From positions 1-64,000 of the forward strand of contig JAUZTG010000019.1 of the NCBI GenBank assembly GCA_030734395.1: a DNA stretch of 64,000 bases. Direction: 5' to 3'. Of the stretch, positions 35,783 through 45,694 are shown one piece after another. The stretch comes from Sarocladium kiliense (taxonomy: Eukaryota; Ascomycota; Sordariomycetes; Hypocreales; Sarocladiaceae). The first letter of the stretch is position 1. Each line of letters opens with the position of its first letter. The translations under genes and the position numbers were made by a program. The notes beneath the pieces were generated by a model. That model did not search any database. It saw only the letters and a list, made by a program, of their open reading frames with translations, and was not told where the DNA came from.

Positions 35783-37311
35783 CTATGACAACCTCTTCTG
35801 CATCAAATCCGCCAACTCATCCAACAACTCCACCGTCTCAGCCGGACTCGCAATCCAAGCCGTAGTCCCCACACTCCTCGCCTTGAAATCATTCGACCCA
35901 GCACTCAAAAACTGATCTCCAACATGCAACGTATTCTCACCGCCAATCCTCTTCCCCTCCCCACCAAACCACTGTTGACAAACCGTCACACCCCAGCTCT
36001 TATCGCCGATGTCGACGAAGACGTCGCGACCGCCATTGAAGGCACAGAAGGGGATGCGTGGACGGGAAGAGGCGCCACCGGTGGTGCGGGAGGCGGCGGC
36101 GGGGACGCCGAGGCTGGAGAGTTCGAGGATGCGTTGGACGACGAGGACGGTTTCTTCGAGGCTTTCGCGGGCAATGCGGATGTCTGGATCAGAAGGGATG
36201 ATGCCCACTGCACGGTCTTTCCGCACAATCATAGCAGGGAGATTCATGGTGCGCACACAGTCTCGAAGTGCGCTCTCAGCAACGTCGAGTAGGGCAGCGA
36301 TATCCTCCTCATGCCAGTTGGTCATTTCAGGAGTGAGCCAGCGCTCACGGGGGACATGGGCGAGGAGGTGAGGCGCAGAGAGGGAGAATTCGAAGAGGTA
36401 GTTTGCCTCGCCGCCCATGATGACAAGGTTCTGCTTTTGAGAGGGGTCGAGTTCTGTGGAGGCGGCGATGGCGTCGAGAAGGCCGTGGAGACGCTCGTAG
36501 TAGCGGTCGGCAGTGGTGTAGCCTGCCGCAGTGACGATGCCTATCTTGATGCCCTTCTTCATGAGGTCTGCCCTGCATGTTAGCCTCTTATGACGTTCAG
36601 AAAGAGGAGGAGGTGAGAGAGCGTACCCAGCAGCCGTGGCACAACAGGACTCGAAGGTTCCAGACTTTGGCCGTCATCATAGAGAGTGACATCACCATCA
36701 AAGGTCGCAAGCTGCAGTGCCCCGTTTGTGACGGCCATGACCTGTGCTGAGTTGAGGATGAGACGCACATCGTTGAAGGATGGTGCTACATAGCGCCGTG
36801 AGGAGATGTTGCGCTTGCGATCCTGGTACTTGAAGGCGGCCTCGAGTGGGAGACGTGTGAAGAACGGGCCTACTGTTGGAACCAACATGCGTAATTTAGA
36901 AGGGAACACTTCATCTCGATTCTGCCGAGAGACTGGAAGAGCCTGTTAGCAGCGAGTTCACGCGGAAGGGCGAAGGAGGACACTAACTATGATCCTCAAT
37001 CATAACCTCCACATCGCGCATGATCTCCGCGTATCGTCGATGAGCATCCTCAGCCATCTTGGCAATGCCATCACCGAAGACGCCATTGGGCTGAGAGTGA
37101 AGCACGAACGGCACTGCGAGCAGACCCTTGATCCATTCTGAGAGGTGGTCAGCTCTGCTGAAGCGGTGCAGGGGCACGTGGAAGGGTATGTACCGATGAA
37201 TTGATCTCTTCGGTGAGTCTTGAGCGCGTCTGATGATGAGAGTCAGTAAAATTCAAGATGACCATGGCTTAGGACTTTATTCGTACATTCGACACGGTAT
37301 CTGGTTGTCAT
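35783..37311 (-). CDS. ISN1: IMP-specific 5'-nucleotidase, 433 aa
   Basis: Hydrolyses inosine 5'-monophosphate to inosine and phosphate in purine salvage; HAD-superfamily fold, cytosolic. Five exons: 37311-37287, 37229-37194, 37137-36988, 36932-36627 and 36567-35783, continuous in frame. The first two have only 25 and 36 coding bases (MTTRYRVEYALKTHRRDQFIEWIKG). The HAD nucleophile motif is TFDGDVTLYDDG; downstream signatures include KIGIVTAAGY, VIMGGEANYLFEF, the CAFNGGRDVFVDIGDK segment and HVGDQFLSAGSNDFKAR with the late acidic motif. Length agrees with yeast Isn1 (450 aa). The acceptor before exon 5 must be the second of two nearby AGs (GGGCAG) to keep frame, giving PRLLDLMKKGIKIG. Confidence 0.93.
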
Positions 37312-37966
37312 TTTGAGGTTGTGGTGGCTGTTAGCAAGGACGTGTCCCCGCTTCAGCTGCTAAGGTTGGAGGGAGGGAAGATTGAGTGGTGAACACCTTA
37401 CAAGCTCTGCGTTTGAATCGATGAGCTGAACAGTCAATGGCTCTGGTGCAGCTGTGAATGATGCGCCTGAGCTGTTTGGTAGTGAGAACAAACCGTCCCA
37501 GGTCATGTGTCACAGTCCAGTCGAGACCGCCTTACGTATCACCGGTTTGCTGTCTGCGGTGCTGTCTGTCTCAGTCAAGTCAAGTCACCCTGACGTTAGC
37601 GCGCCAGGGACGGTGGGTGCCGCCGGTAGCCGGAGGTCCCCGACGATACTCTACTATCAGACATGGCCTTGTTACAGCAAAAATGGAGATAGTGAAATGC
37701 AAATGACTACATACTGTACATTGAAGAAGCGCTCCTCGATTGATAAGATAGGTGCAGTGTGCTGCAGGCGCCGATGCCGGTCTGTGCCTAGTCCTCTTCA
37801 ACAGGTAGTCCTGCCACCTCAGCCTCGTCTCTGTCCAACAGGGTGATAATCCGTTGTAGCAAATGCCTGAAGACGGCCACAAGCCTTTGATGATCTTACA
37901 CTGTTTCCACAGCTTCTTCGTTCTGGCGATACATATTCGTCTCACTGTCGCCTGCATCTCACTCCC
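37312..37966. other. Promoter region of ISN1
   Basis: About 655 bases between two genes on the minus strand, holding the ISN1 promoter and the 3' flank of the coiled-coil gene. No supported ORF. Confidence 0.45.
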
Positions 37967-38386
37967 TCACTCCTTCGCCTGGCCACCGCCCTCACTCGCA
38001 CTCTTCACCTCCTCCATAAACATGTCCGTGTACCGATCCAACGCCGACTCCAATCCTCCAGCCTGACTCTCCAGTATCTCCATCTTCCCCTCCATCTGTT
38101 TGACCTCATCAGTCAAGCTCAAAGCCTCCTCCTCTTGCTGGCCATGGTCGCCAAGTTCGGCCAGGATACTCTGATGCGCTTGCCTGATCCCTGCCATTCG
38201 CTCCTCGTACTGTGCGCGGACCATATCGATGGCAATGCGTAGGGCTGCGAGGTCGGTCTTGATGGCCTCAATCTCTTTGGGGTCGAAGTGGGCGCACGGC
38301 CGAGTGGTCTGCGCCGACATGCCTTGTTGGCCCTGGTCAGAGGGAGCAGATGTCGGCGGTGATGCTTGTGCTTCTGGCAGCGACAT
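37967..38386 (-). CDS. Small coiled-coil protein, 139 aa, unknown
   Basis: Intronless ORF starting at the only ATG of the frame that precedes the helical part (MSLPEAQASPP). Residues 1-35 are Pro/Ser/Gln-rich and probably disordered. Residues about 40-130 are predicted by eye to be two long helices with heptad hydrophobics (IKTDLAALRIAIDMVRAQYE and EVKQMEGKMEILESQAGGLE), then a short acidic tail. This size and shape recall subunits of small helical complexes such as BLOC-1 or kinetochore assemblies, but I do not recognise a family and assign no function. The frame is open 21 bases further upstream without ATG. Confidence 0.6.
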   Translation of the reverse strand: MSLPEAQASPPTSAPSDQGQQGMSAQTTRPCAHFDPKEIEAIKTDLAALRIAIDMVRAQYEERMAGIRQAHQSILAELGDHGQQEEEALSLTDEVKQMEGKMEILESQAGGLESALDRYTDMFMEEVKSASEGGGQAKE

Positions 38387-38791
38387 GATCTTTGCTCGGT
38401 AGTCCAAGCGGCCAATGCGACGTCACTGGGTGTGCCCTTGCTGGTCGTCTCTCGCTTGCTCCACACGCGTCGGTGAATCAATGCCAGACGTCCCGTTCGC
38501 AGGGCAAAAGGTGGAGTTCACGTTTGGTCCCAAAAACCTACGAGCAGTAGCCAAGGTTCTCAGTATCGGCGTCTGGCAGCTGTCAAGACAGGAGCCGGCC
38601 TGCAGGTGAATGCAGGTCCCTCACGTGCAATGGAGAGGGAGGGGAAGACCACAGGCCATCTTAAGTGGTGGCTTGCATTTGATATAGCTGGGGTGTGTTC
38701 TCGGCCAACCGAACAAAAGGGAATAATCAATGTTTGGTGTGATAGCTTCTCAATACCGGAGGCACACAACCAAGACACCACCCTTGTTGGT

Positions 38792-38824
38792 GCTGATCGT
38801 TCAGCGCAGCCCTGAACGATCAGC
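38792..38824. repeat. Perfect 13-bp inverted repeat with 7-nt loop
   Basis: GCTGATCGTTCAG at 38792-38804 and its exact reverse complement CTGAACGATCAGC at 38812-38824 flank the loop CGCAGCC. It can form a strong DNA or RNA hairpin. It lies 184 bases from the tRNA-Ala gene and about 400 bases upstream of the coiled-coil gene start. Confidence 0.9.
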
Positions 38825-38999
38825 CGTGTTTGTGGCAAAAAGGGTTGAATGCTGGTTCTTATATAGCTCTCAATAAGCAACCACCGGAGCATGGCTGCTT
38901 CCAAGTCGAGCACTTGACCAAGCAAGCCATCATCACTCCTGATTCTCACAGGCGCACTGTCACCAGAAGTGAATGTGATAGAAAATCAAAAAGAAATGC

Positions 39000-39003
39000 A
39001 AAA
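39000..39003 (-). terminator. Pol III T4 terminator of tRNA-Ala
   Basis: Four A residues on the plus strand (four T on the tRNA strand) lie 4 bases past the discriminator base, the usual position for RNA polymerase III termination. A second, longer T-run follows near 38987-38992. Confidence 0.6.
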
Positions 39004-39007
39004 GAAT

Positions 39008-39096
39008 TGGACGAACAGGGAATCGAACCCTGGACCACCTCTAACTTAGATGCTAGAACATGCTAAAGAGGTATTATACCACTAAACCATTCGCCC
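39008..39096 (-). tRNA. tRNA-Ala(AGC) with intron
   Basis: Minus-strand cloverleaf. Acceptor stem GGGCGAA pairs with TTCGTCC and contains a G3-U70 wobble, the alanine identity element; discriminator base is A. D-loop TAGTGGTAT, T arm CAGGG-TTCGATT-CCCTG. Anticodon stem CCTCT/AGAGG encloses a loop beginning TTAGCA, placing anticodon AGC at 39064-39062, with about 17 intron bases after the base following the anticodon. An alternative stem shifted by one base would give anticodon TAG (Leu), but the short variable region and G3-U70 argue for alanine. No CCA encoded, as usual in eukaryotes. Confidence 0.85.
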
Positions 39097-39671
39097 TTAC
39101 TTGATTGGTTGACCGGTGCCGTAAAAACCCTCATATTACCTACCAGGCTTCGGTTTAGAGTTTGTCTCGACTCTGGTGACATGAACGACGCATTTGAGAG
39201 AAGTCTTATTATGAACAGCCAAAGAGCAGTGCCTCGTCGACCACTGGACTCGGCGATACATGGATACTGGTCGCGTTGTTAGCTGGCTCTGCTAGCCTGC
39301 TCTGCGAACCTGCACCAAGCAAGGCACGTAGCTTACACAACGCGTCACACGTGCTCACACTGCGCTTCTCCAACCCTCTACAGGAGCATTTCTTCCTGTG
39401 GGTGGGCTTAGCAGCATCCCGATCTGGAAGTTCCAGGGTCTAGGCCCAGGAACTCTCGCACCGTATCTGTTTGTGTGAGTGTGTGTGAGGGTCATCGAGG
39501 GAATGGGACGAAAGCTGGTATTACATCACAATATCGACTTCCAAGTTACTAGATCATGGTATTCATAGAAGGGGAGGCCACAGCCTCTGATAATGTGTGC
39601 CTTGCCTGGTCTTGCTTTGGGCCTGCATTCCCGCCTCTGAACAGCTTGATCTTCACATTCTAGAATCCGCG
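39097..39671. other. Intergenic region before the GT8 gene
   Basis: About 575 bases with the upstream region of the tRNA and the promoter of the glycosyltransferase gene. A short TGTGTGAG run occurs at 39473-39490. No ORF supported. Confidence 0.45.
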
Positions 39672-40652
39672 ATGGGTGACCTCGCCCCGGGCCAAAACTA
39701 TGCTTACGCAACTCTCATCACTCGTTCGTCGTATCTCGCAGGAGTTGTGATATTAGCTCATTCACTCCGAACCCAGAAATGTAGATACCCACTCGTGGTG
39801 CTCTACACGCCCAACCTCGACTCAGAGGCCATCCGTGCTCTTAAGCTCGAAGCAAGAGCAAGCAACCTCATTCTGCAACAATGCGAGCACTTGCTACCAC
39901 CGAAAGGCACGGAGATCAATTTGATCGCGGAGCGATTTGCCGACACATGGACTAAGCTCCGGGTGTTTGAGCTGTTCGATTTCGACGCTGTCTGCTACCT
40001 TGATGCTGATATGGCCATCTTTGGCGATATGGACTCGGTGTTCGACTTCGATTCTGAATTGCCAGAGGGCTGGCTCGCGGCAAACCAGGCTTGCGTCTGT
40101 AACCTCGATAACGATGCATGGGCACCAGAAGATTGGCGCCAGGAGAACTGTGCTTTTACGCCACTCTCACACCCAGATGCCCTGGTTAATGTCACTCAAC
40201 CTTCGCCCAGTGGACCGAGGACCTGGGGTCTACTCAACGGAGGCATGTTCCTCTTTCGACCCACAAAGCGTCAATGGCAAGCAATGCTCTCGGAGTTCAA
40301 CACCAGTCCTTTGCTTTCAAGTTTCATGTTTCCCGATCAGGACTTCCTCGCGCATTTCTTCAAAGAACGATGGCTGGCTATCGGATGGCAATACAACGCG
40401 ATCAAGACCATGCGTTACTGGCATTCTCAGATGTGGCGCGATGAGGAGGTGATTTGTCTGCATTACATCGTTGACAAGCCTTGGCCGAAGCGAATTGGCA
40501 GAGATGGGATAGCGGGGTACAAGAAGAGAGATGGCCCGACACATGAGAGATGGTGGAATTTGTATCATGATTGGGAGTCTCGCAGGAAGGGCACTGAGGC
40601 ACTGGACATTTTGAGATCGCATGTAGCGCCACCGTTGTCTAGACTAGACTGA
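39672..40652 (+). CDS. Family 8 glycosyltransferase (glycogenin/galactinol synthase-like), 326 aa
   Basis: Retaining GT-A glycosyltransferase that would transfer a sugar from a nucleotide sugar to an unknown acceptor. Intronless. N-terminal core AYATLITRSSYLAGVVILAH; DxD metal/nucleotide-sugar motif at Asp111-Ala-Asp113 (CYLDADMAIF); GT8 motif LNGGMFLFRP; DQDFLAHFF; and a final H-containing segment (CLHYIVDKPWP). No signal peptide or membrane anchor, so cytosolic action is likely. The frame is open upstream of 39672 but the ATG there precedes the conserved fold directly. It converges on an aldo-keto reductase with 121 bases between stops, next to an A-T-R reductase, so a role in decorating a small molecule is possible but unproven. 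Confidence 0.85.
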   Translation: MGDLAPGQNYAYATLITRSSYLAGVVILAHSLRTQKCRYPLVVLYTPNLDSEAIRALKLEARASNLILQQCEHLLPPKGTEINLIAERFADTWTKLRVFELFDFDAVCYLDADMAIFGDMDSVFDFDSELPEGWLAANQACVCNLDNDAWAPEDWRQENCAFTPLSHPDALVNVTQPSPSGPRTWGLLNGGMFLFRPTKRQWQAMLSEFNTSPLLSSFMFPDQDFLAHFFKERWLAIGWQYNAIKTMRYWHSQMWRDEEVICLHYIVDKPWPKRIGRDGIAGYKKRDGPTHERWWNLYHDWESRRKGTEALDILRSHVAPPLSRLD

Positions 40653-40773
40653 GTCTCTTCAATGCACTGTGCTGTAGACAGACAAGATAGATCGTAACTG
40701 TTCGCTTTCACTTTTCCTTTCCGTCTTGCTGCTGAGAACCCCTGAGCGACATCTGTGCCTCGGTACAGCCATG

Positions 40774-41669
40774 TCAGTTCTCTACTGCCTCAACAATTGC
40801 ACCCGCAGGTCCCTGGTCCAGATCATCCAGAGTCTTCATTTCATCCTCAGTCAACTGAAAGCCAACAATGTCCCTATTCGCTCGAATTCGGTCCGGTGTT
40901 TCGCTTTTGGGCAACGGAGCCCAGCCTTTCTGAAGGCAGTACCGGACGAGCACCTGGTTCGTGGTCGCGTTGTGCTTCTCGGCAATACCCTTCAAGGTCG
41001 GATCTTCAGCCTTCTGGTTGCGCACGAGCGGACAGTATGCTTCGATAATGATCCTGTTCTTTTGGCAGTAGTGCACTATCTCGCGCTGTTGCAGCCATGG
41101 GTGAAGCTGGAACGTGTGAGCGCCGGTTCAGAGTTTCGATAAGACTGACATACCTCGATCTGATTGACATGCGGTGGCCAGATTTCAGCGTAGCTCTTCA
41201 TGCCCTCGATATGCTTGATGCCAAAGTTGCTGACTCCAATAGCTTTCGCCTTGCCTTCACTGTGAAGACGCTCAAGAGCCTGCCACATCTCCTTTATCTT
41301 CTCACTTCCCCGGCTTGGGCTATGAATCAAGAACAAGTCCACATAGCCACCCTCCCCAGGGTCCATCTTCTCAATGCTCTCGACGCATTTCTGGTAGCTT
41401 TGATCCACGGATCCAGCGGGAATGAGGACCTTGGTGGCAAGGAAGACTTCGGTGCGAGCCAGGCCTGACTGCTTCACTGCTTGTCTGACTTCGCTCTCGT
41501 TTTCGTAGTATTGCGCGCTGTCAATATGACGGTATCCGGCATCGAGAGCTACCTTGCAGGCCTCGATGCATTTGTCGCCGACGGACTTGTAGACTCCAAA
41601 GCCAAGTTGGGCGCGTTTGGGGAGTTTGATGAAGTTGGAGATCGCATCCGAGGGGGAGGCTGAAGACAT
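40774..41669 (-). CDS. Aldo-keto reductase, 282 aa
   Basis: NADPH-type AKR of the short fungal/bacterial 2,5-diketogluconate reductase-like branch. Exons 41669-41154 and 41106-40774; intron 47 bases (donor GAG/GTATGT, acceptor TTCCAG) joined in phase 0 to give VNQIELHPWLQQREIV. Catalytic Asp50, Tyr55 (HIDSAQYYENE), Lys80 (LATKV) and His116 (LIHSP) are all present; cofactor site PLPKSETPDRIRAN. The His is followed by SPS rather than the usual WP. Lies back to back with the A-T-R adenylate-forming reductase (711-base shared promoter), which releases aldehydes; reducing such an aldehyde to an alcohol is a reasonable but untested job. Confidence 0.88.
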
Positions 41670-42379
41670 TGTATTTGCTTCGGTTAGAGTGGCTGACTCT
41701 GAGGTCTATCGAGAAGTTGTCCAATACTCGGGATGGTCGTTTGATCAAATGACTTAGAGGTGTAAGGCGACTGTGCTATACAGTGCTTTTGCTGGCTGAG
41801 TCTGCAGGAGAAGTCATTGACGCAATCATGCAAGACCGTGTCCACAAATCGTATCTACTTTGTTGTACAAGTATGAGCAGTAATGCCATCAACAGTTTCG
41901 ATAGAGTCAGGAAAGCTACTCAAATACGGCACTTCCCAACTTGTATTACTACAGCATCCTTATTAAAGTCTATTCGTAGAAGCACGATCTGGTGTAAGCT
42001 CTTTCAGGGTAGCTGGGAGCACAGTGCGAAGTGTCTTTGTTGGCCACACAGGACCGTGTCGCACTGTGATCATCACTGTACACTCCTCCTCCGGCATGCA
42101 CGTCGCGTCAATGACGGCTTGATGCTTGAAAACACACTTCAACGGACCAACGACAGCGGTGCATGCGACTGCCGAAGCGGTGCCCAACTAGTCACGCAAT
42201 GGTGGTCGATCTTCAGGAATATGGCACCCTCCCAGGTGGTGGCCATGTGCCTTGTCCACACCATGCCTTCAGCAGAGAGAGCAACGCCAATGGGTGTAAC
42301 CTTTCCTCGCGTTTTATGCTATTATCTCCATTCTCCCCGCAAAGCCGGATGATTTTCGAGCAGCCAGAAACCAGAAGCC
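41670..42379. promoter_or_regulatory. Divergent promoter of AKR and A-T-R reductase
   Basis: 710 bases between two divergent start codons, suggesting co-regulation. No recognisable operator stands out to me and no ORF is supported. Confidence 0.45.
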
Positions 42380-45300
42380 ATGTCAGGACTTGTGCAGCCG
42401 ACTTACTTCACGTGCACGCTCGGTGAAGCGTCCAGATGGAAGGAGACACATCCAAAAAGTCGTTCATTCAGCACCGTGATCGATCTTATCGACAGGCAAG
42501 CTGCTGACAACCCTCAATTACCCGCAGTTGGGTTTTCTAATATAGCAAGTGCTCAAGCGAAGAATAGAGGCAAGCCATCAACAACACCCTGCGGACCAAA
42601 GGCCATTGCTAACGATCCTTTAGGGTCACACCTCACTTTCAGAGAATTACACACGCAGTCACTCGTTGCTGCGTCCCAATTGGCAGAGACTCTTCCTCAA
42701 AGACCCAAATCCAAATCTATTGGGCTTCTCTGCACTAGTAGCCTCGATTTTGTTCGTACGTGGCTCGGGCTCACACGGCTAGGCTGTTCTGTGTTGCTGC
42801 TTGCGTGAGAATACATGACGCCCCCTTTATCTGCACTTTACTAACCAGTTCATAGACCCCAATTGGAAGGACAAGCGATTCATCATCTTTGCAAATCTCT
42901 TTCTGTAGAAACGGTCTTCACAGACGCTAGGCAGGAGGGGCGATGTACATCCATTCGAGAACATATCACTATCATTCGCATACCAACTGACGCCGAGTTA
43001 AAAGCAATGCCCAATGGTGCATGTCTACTAGACTTGCGCCACGCTCCAAAAAAAGTGAGTGGGAGCGATGTTGCTCTGTGGTTTCATAGTTCTGGAACTT
43101 CGACCGGTCTTCCGAAGGCGATTCCGCAGACTCATGGCGGCCTTGTCGCGGCCTTGCCGAGTTTCCCCGGCCTTGACAAGCCGGCGACGTTCTCGACAAC
43201 GCCCTTGTATCATGGAGGGCTTGTCGATGCTCTGAGAGCTTGGTCTAGCGGAGCAATGATCTGGTTCTTTCCCGAAGGCGAAGCTCCCATTACATGGACA
43301 AACGTCAGAAATGCTGTGGCTCACGCAAGGCAGACCAATGTCGCGCGCATTGGGTACTTTTCGTCAGTGCCGTACATTCTCCAAATGCTTTCAGACGAAA
43401 CAGCGGGACTTGAGCTTCTAGAAAGCATGGATCTCGTCGGTGTTGGCGGCGCCGCATTACCCGAGGTGACTGGTGATAACCTTGTTCGGCACGGCGTGCA
43501 CCTCCTTTCCCGGATGGGAAGTGCAGAATGCGGGTTCCTCATGTCGTCCCATCGAGATTATCCGAACGACAAAGATTGGCAGTTCCTACGACCCGTTCGT
43601 GATGCCTCACTCCTCGCGTTTGAGCCCCGGGATGACGGTCTATTGGAGCTGGTGGTGAAGCCAAAGTGGCCGCATCTGGCCAAAATTAATCGCAGAGATG
43701 GATCTTATGCGACTTCAGATCTTTTCGAGCCTCATCCACAAGAATCTGGTCTGTGGCGTTATCACAGTAGGGCAGATGCGCAAATTACTTTGTCCAATGG
43801 AAAGAAGTTCGATCCTTCGCCCTTGGAGGCCAGCATCCTTGCATCAACAAGCCTTCTGACAGATGTCTTGATCTTCGGCAACGGTAGAGGCCACCCTGGC
43901 CTTCTACTTCTACCCTGCGTTCAAGAGAGCCCACAAGATGTCGTCAAGTCCATTTGGCCCATCGTAGAGAGTCTCAACGCAGGCTCACAGAATCACGCGA
44001 GGATAGCAAAGTCGATGCTGGTGGTGGCAGAGCCTGCAGGTCAGCCTGGACTGGAGAAGAACAGCAAGGGAACTGTTCTTCGGAGGCAGGCCGAAGCCAG
44101 ATTCGCAGAGGACATCGAACGAGCCTATTCACAACCGAAAGCTGGGGTGGTCCTATCAGACACAGCCTCCTACGATGAATTGCGCTCGATAGTGATCAAT
44201 TGCTTCACACAAGTCCTTGGGCGAGCTGTCAATATTTCCAAGGACCTCTACGGCCAGGGCGTTGACTCCATATCCTGTATACAGATTCGGGGCATGATAC
44301 AGAACTCATGTCTCCCTGTTGATAGTGGAGCTCTTCCGCTTAATGTGCTATATGACAAAGGAACAGTTGACAGTCTGGTCTCCTACCTCTGGCACTTACG
44401 ACAGGACTCCAGCAGCGGCAATACTCCCAATGATGTGGATTTGAACGAAGCACAGAATTTGCAGACGATGACGGATCTGGCGGCAGAGTACACACGGACT
44501 CTGTTGTGGTCATCACTTCCGGACATGACATCCGGCGAGACTGTTGTTCTCACAGGCTCCACGGGGTTCCTCGGTTCCCATATCCTCCGCCTACTATTGA
44601 TGGACAATCAGATGAAACAGGTCATTTGCCTTATTCGAGGCTCATCAGCAGCAGAGGTACAGAATCGTCTGGAAGCTACCCTGCGACACCGAGGCTGTTC
44701 AGACTTGCTGGACCAGAGGGTCCTTTGCGCCCCTTGCAACCTCAGTCGGGAGGATCTGGGTCTCACCACGGAGCTACGAAGTCTATTGGCCGCGAAGGCT
44801 GCGCTATACATTCATTCCGCCTGGACGGTCAACTTTAGCCTCCACATCAGCTCATTCGAAGATCAGATTCGGGGAACGGCCAACATGCTTAAGCTTGCCG
44901 CTCAGTCAGGGGCTCAAATGGTCTTCATTAGCTCGACCGCAGCTGTCAGTCACGCCCGCCACAGCGGCACGATCCATGAGATTATCTCTACGGATCCAAA
45001 GGATGCATCGCCTCTTGGTTATTCTCAGTCGAAATGGGTGGCGGAGCAAATCTGTGCTGCGGCAGCGGACCGTCAAGGCCCCAGCGGCTCTTCCACACCA
45101 CGATGCCCCATCCTGATTGTTCGTGTTGGACAACTTTGTGGAGATGAAAGGGGGGTTTGGAACGAGAGCGAGGCCTATCCCTTGATGCTATCAACCGCGC
45201 GGATAACTGGGAGTCTACCGGCTATCGAAGGGGAAGTGGCCAACTGGATGCCGGTTCACTTGGCAGCTCGGGCTGTTATTGACATAGCATTGCAATCAGG

Positions 45301-45694
45301 TGAGAATGGTTCACTCCGACAGTCAAACATCTTTCACGTCCTCAACCACCACAACACACCATCTTGGGAACAGATGCTCCGATGGCTTCAGGAGGACAAC
45401 AATTCGAATGTGAGTGGCGCCTCCTTTGAGTTGCAGCCTGCATCACGATGGGTATCCGCTCTGGAGGCGGCGGCTCAGAAAGGGGGTAAACAACATCCAG
45501 CCTACGCCCTATTGGGCTTATGGAAGAATGCATTCGAATCCGCGGGCTCATTCAGCGACGATCCGGTGGTGTTACCGAGGTGCTTCGACACCGCACGCAG
45601 TCAGCAAGTGTCACCAGTAATGCGGAGCCTGCAGCCGCTTGATCGGGAACAGCTTGTCAGGATGTGGCGTTGGGTGAATCACACTTTGCCGTGA
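42380..45694 (+). CDS. NRPS-like adenylate-forming reductase (A-T-R), 1,087 aa
   Basis: Activates a carboxylic acid as AMP ester, holds it on a phosphopantetheine arm and releases it by NADPH reduction, usually as an aldehyde. Exons 42380-42804 and 42856-45694; the 51-base intron (donor GTGAGA, acceptor TCATAG) joins to LLLAPQLEGQAIHHL. Adenylation domain about 20-530: A3 core WFHSSGTSTGLPKAIPQTH near 215, GSAECGFL, YATSDLFE, RADAQITLSNGKKFDPSPLE, and a late Lys in KNSKGTVLRR. Carrier domain with Ser613 in GVDSIS. Reductase domain from about 700: TGSTGFLG at 708, ISSTAAV, and YSQSK at 864. No condensation domain, so it uses one substrate. Length fits the class (about 1,000-1,100 aa). Substrate unknown. 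Confidence 0.92.

Larger units (their letters stand above)
38387..39007. other. Intergenic region with hairpin, before tRNA-Ala
   Basis: About 620 bases. It contains the promoter of the coiled-coil gene, a perfect 13-base hairpin at 38792-38824 (separate entry) and the tRNA terminator near 39000. No ORF supported. Confidence 0.5.

Noticed and set aside
39008..39096. tRNA-Leu reading with anticodon TAG
   Set aside because: Needs a shifted anticodon stem; the gene lacks the long variable arm of tRNA-Leu and carries the G3-U70 alanine element.
42380..45694. Full nonribosomal peptide synthetase
   Set aside because: Only one adenylation, one carrier and one reductase domain are present; no condensation domain, so peptide assembly is not supported.
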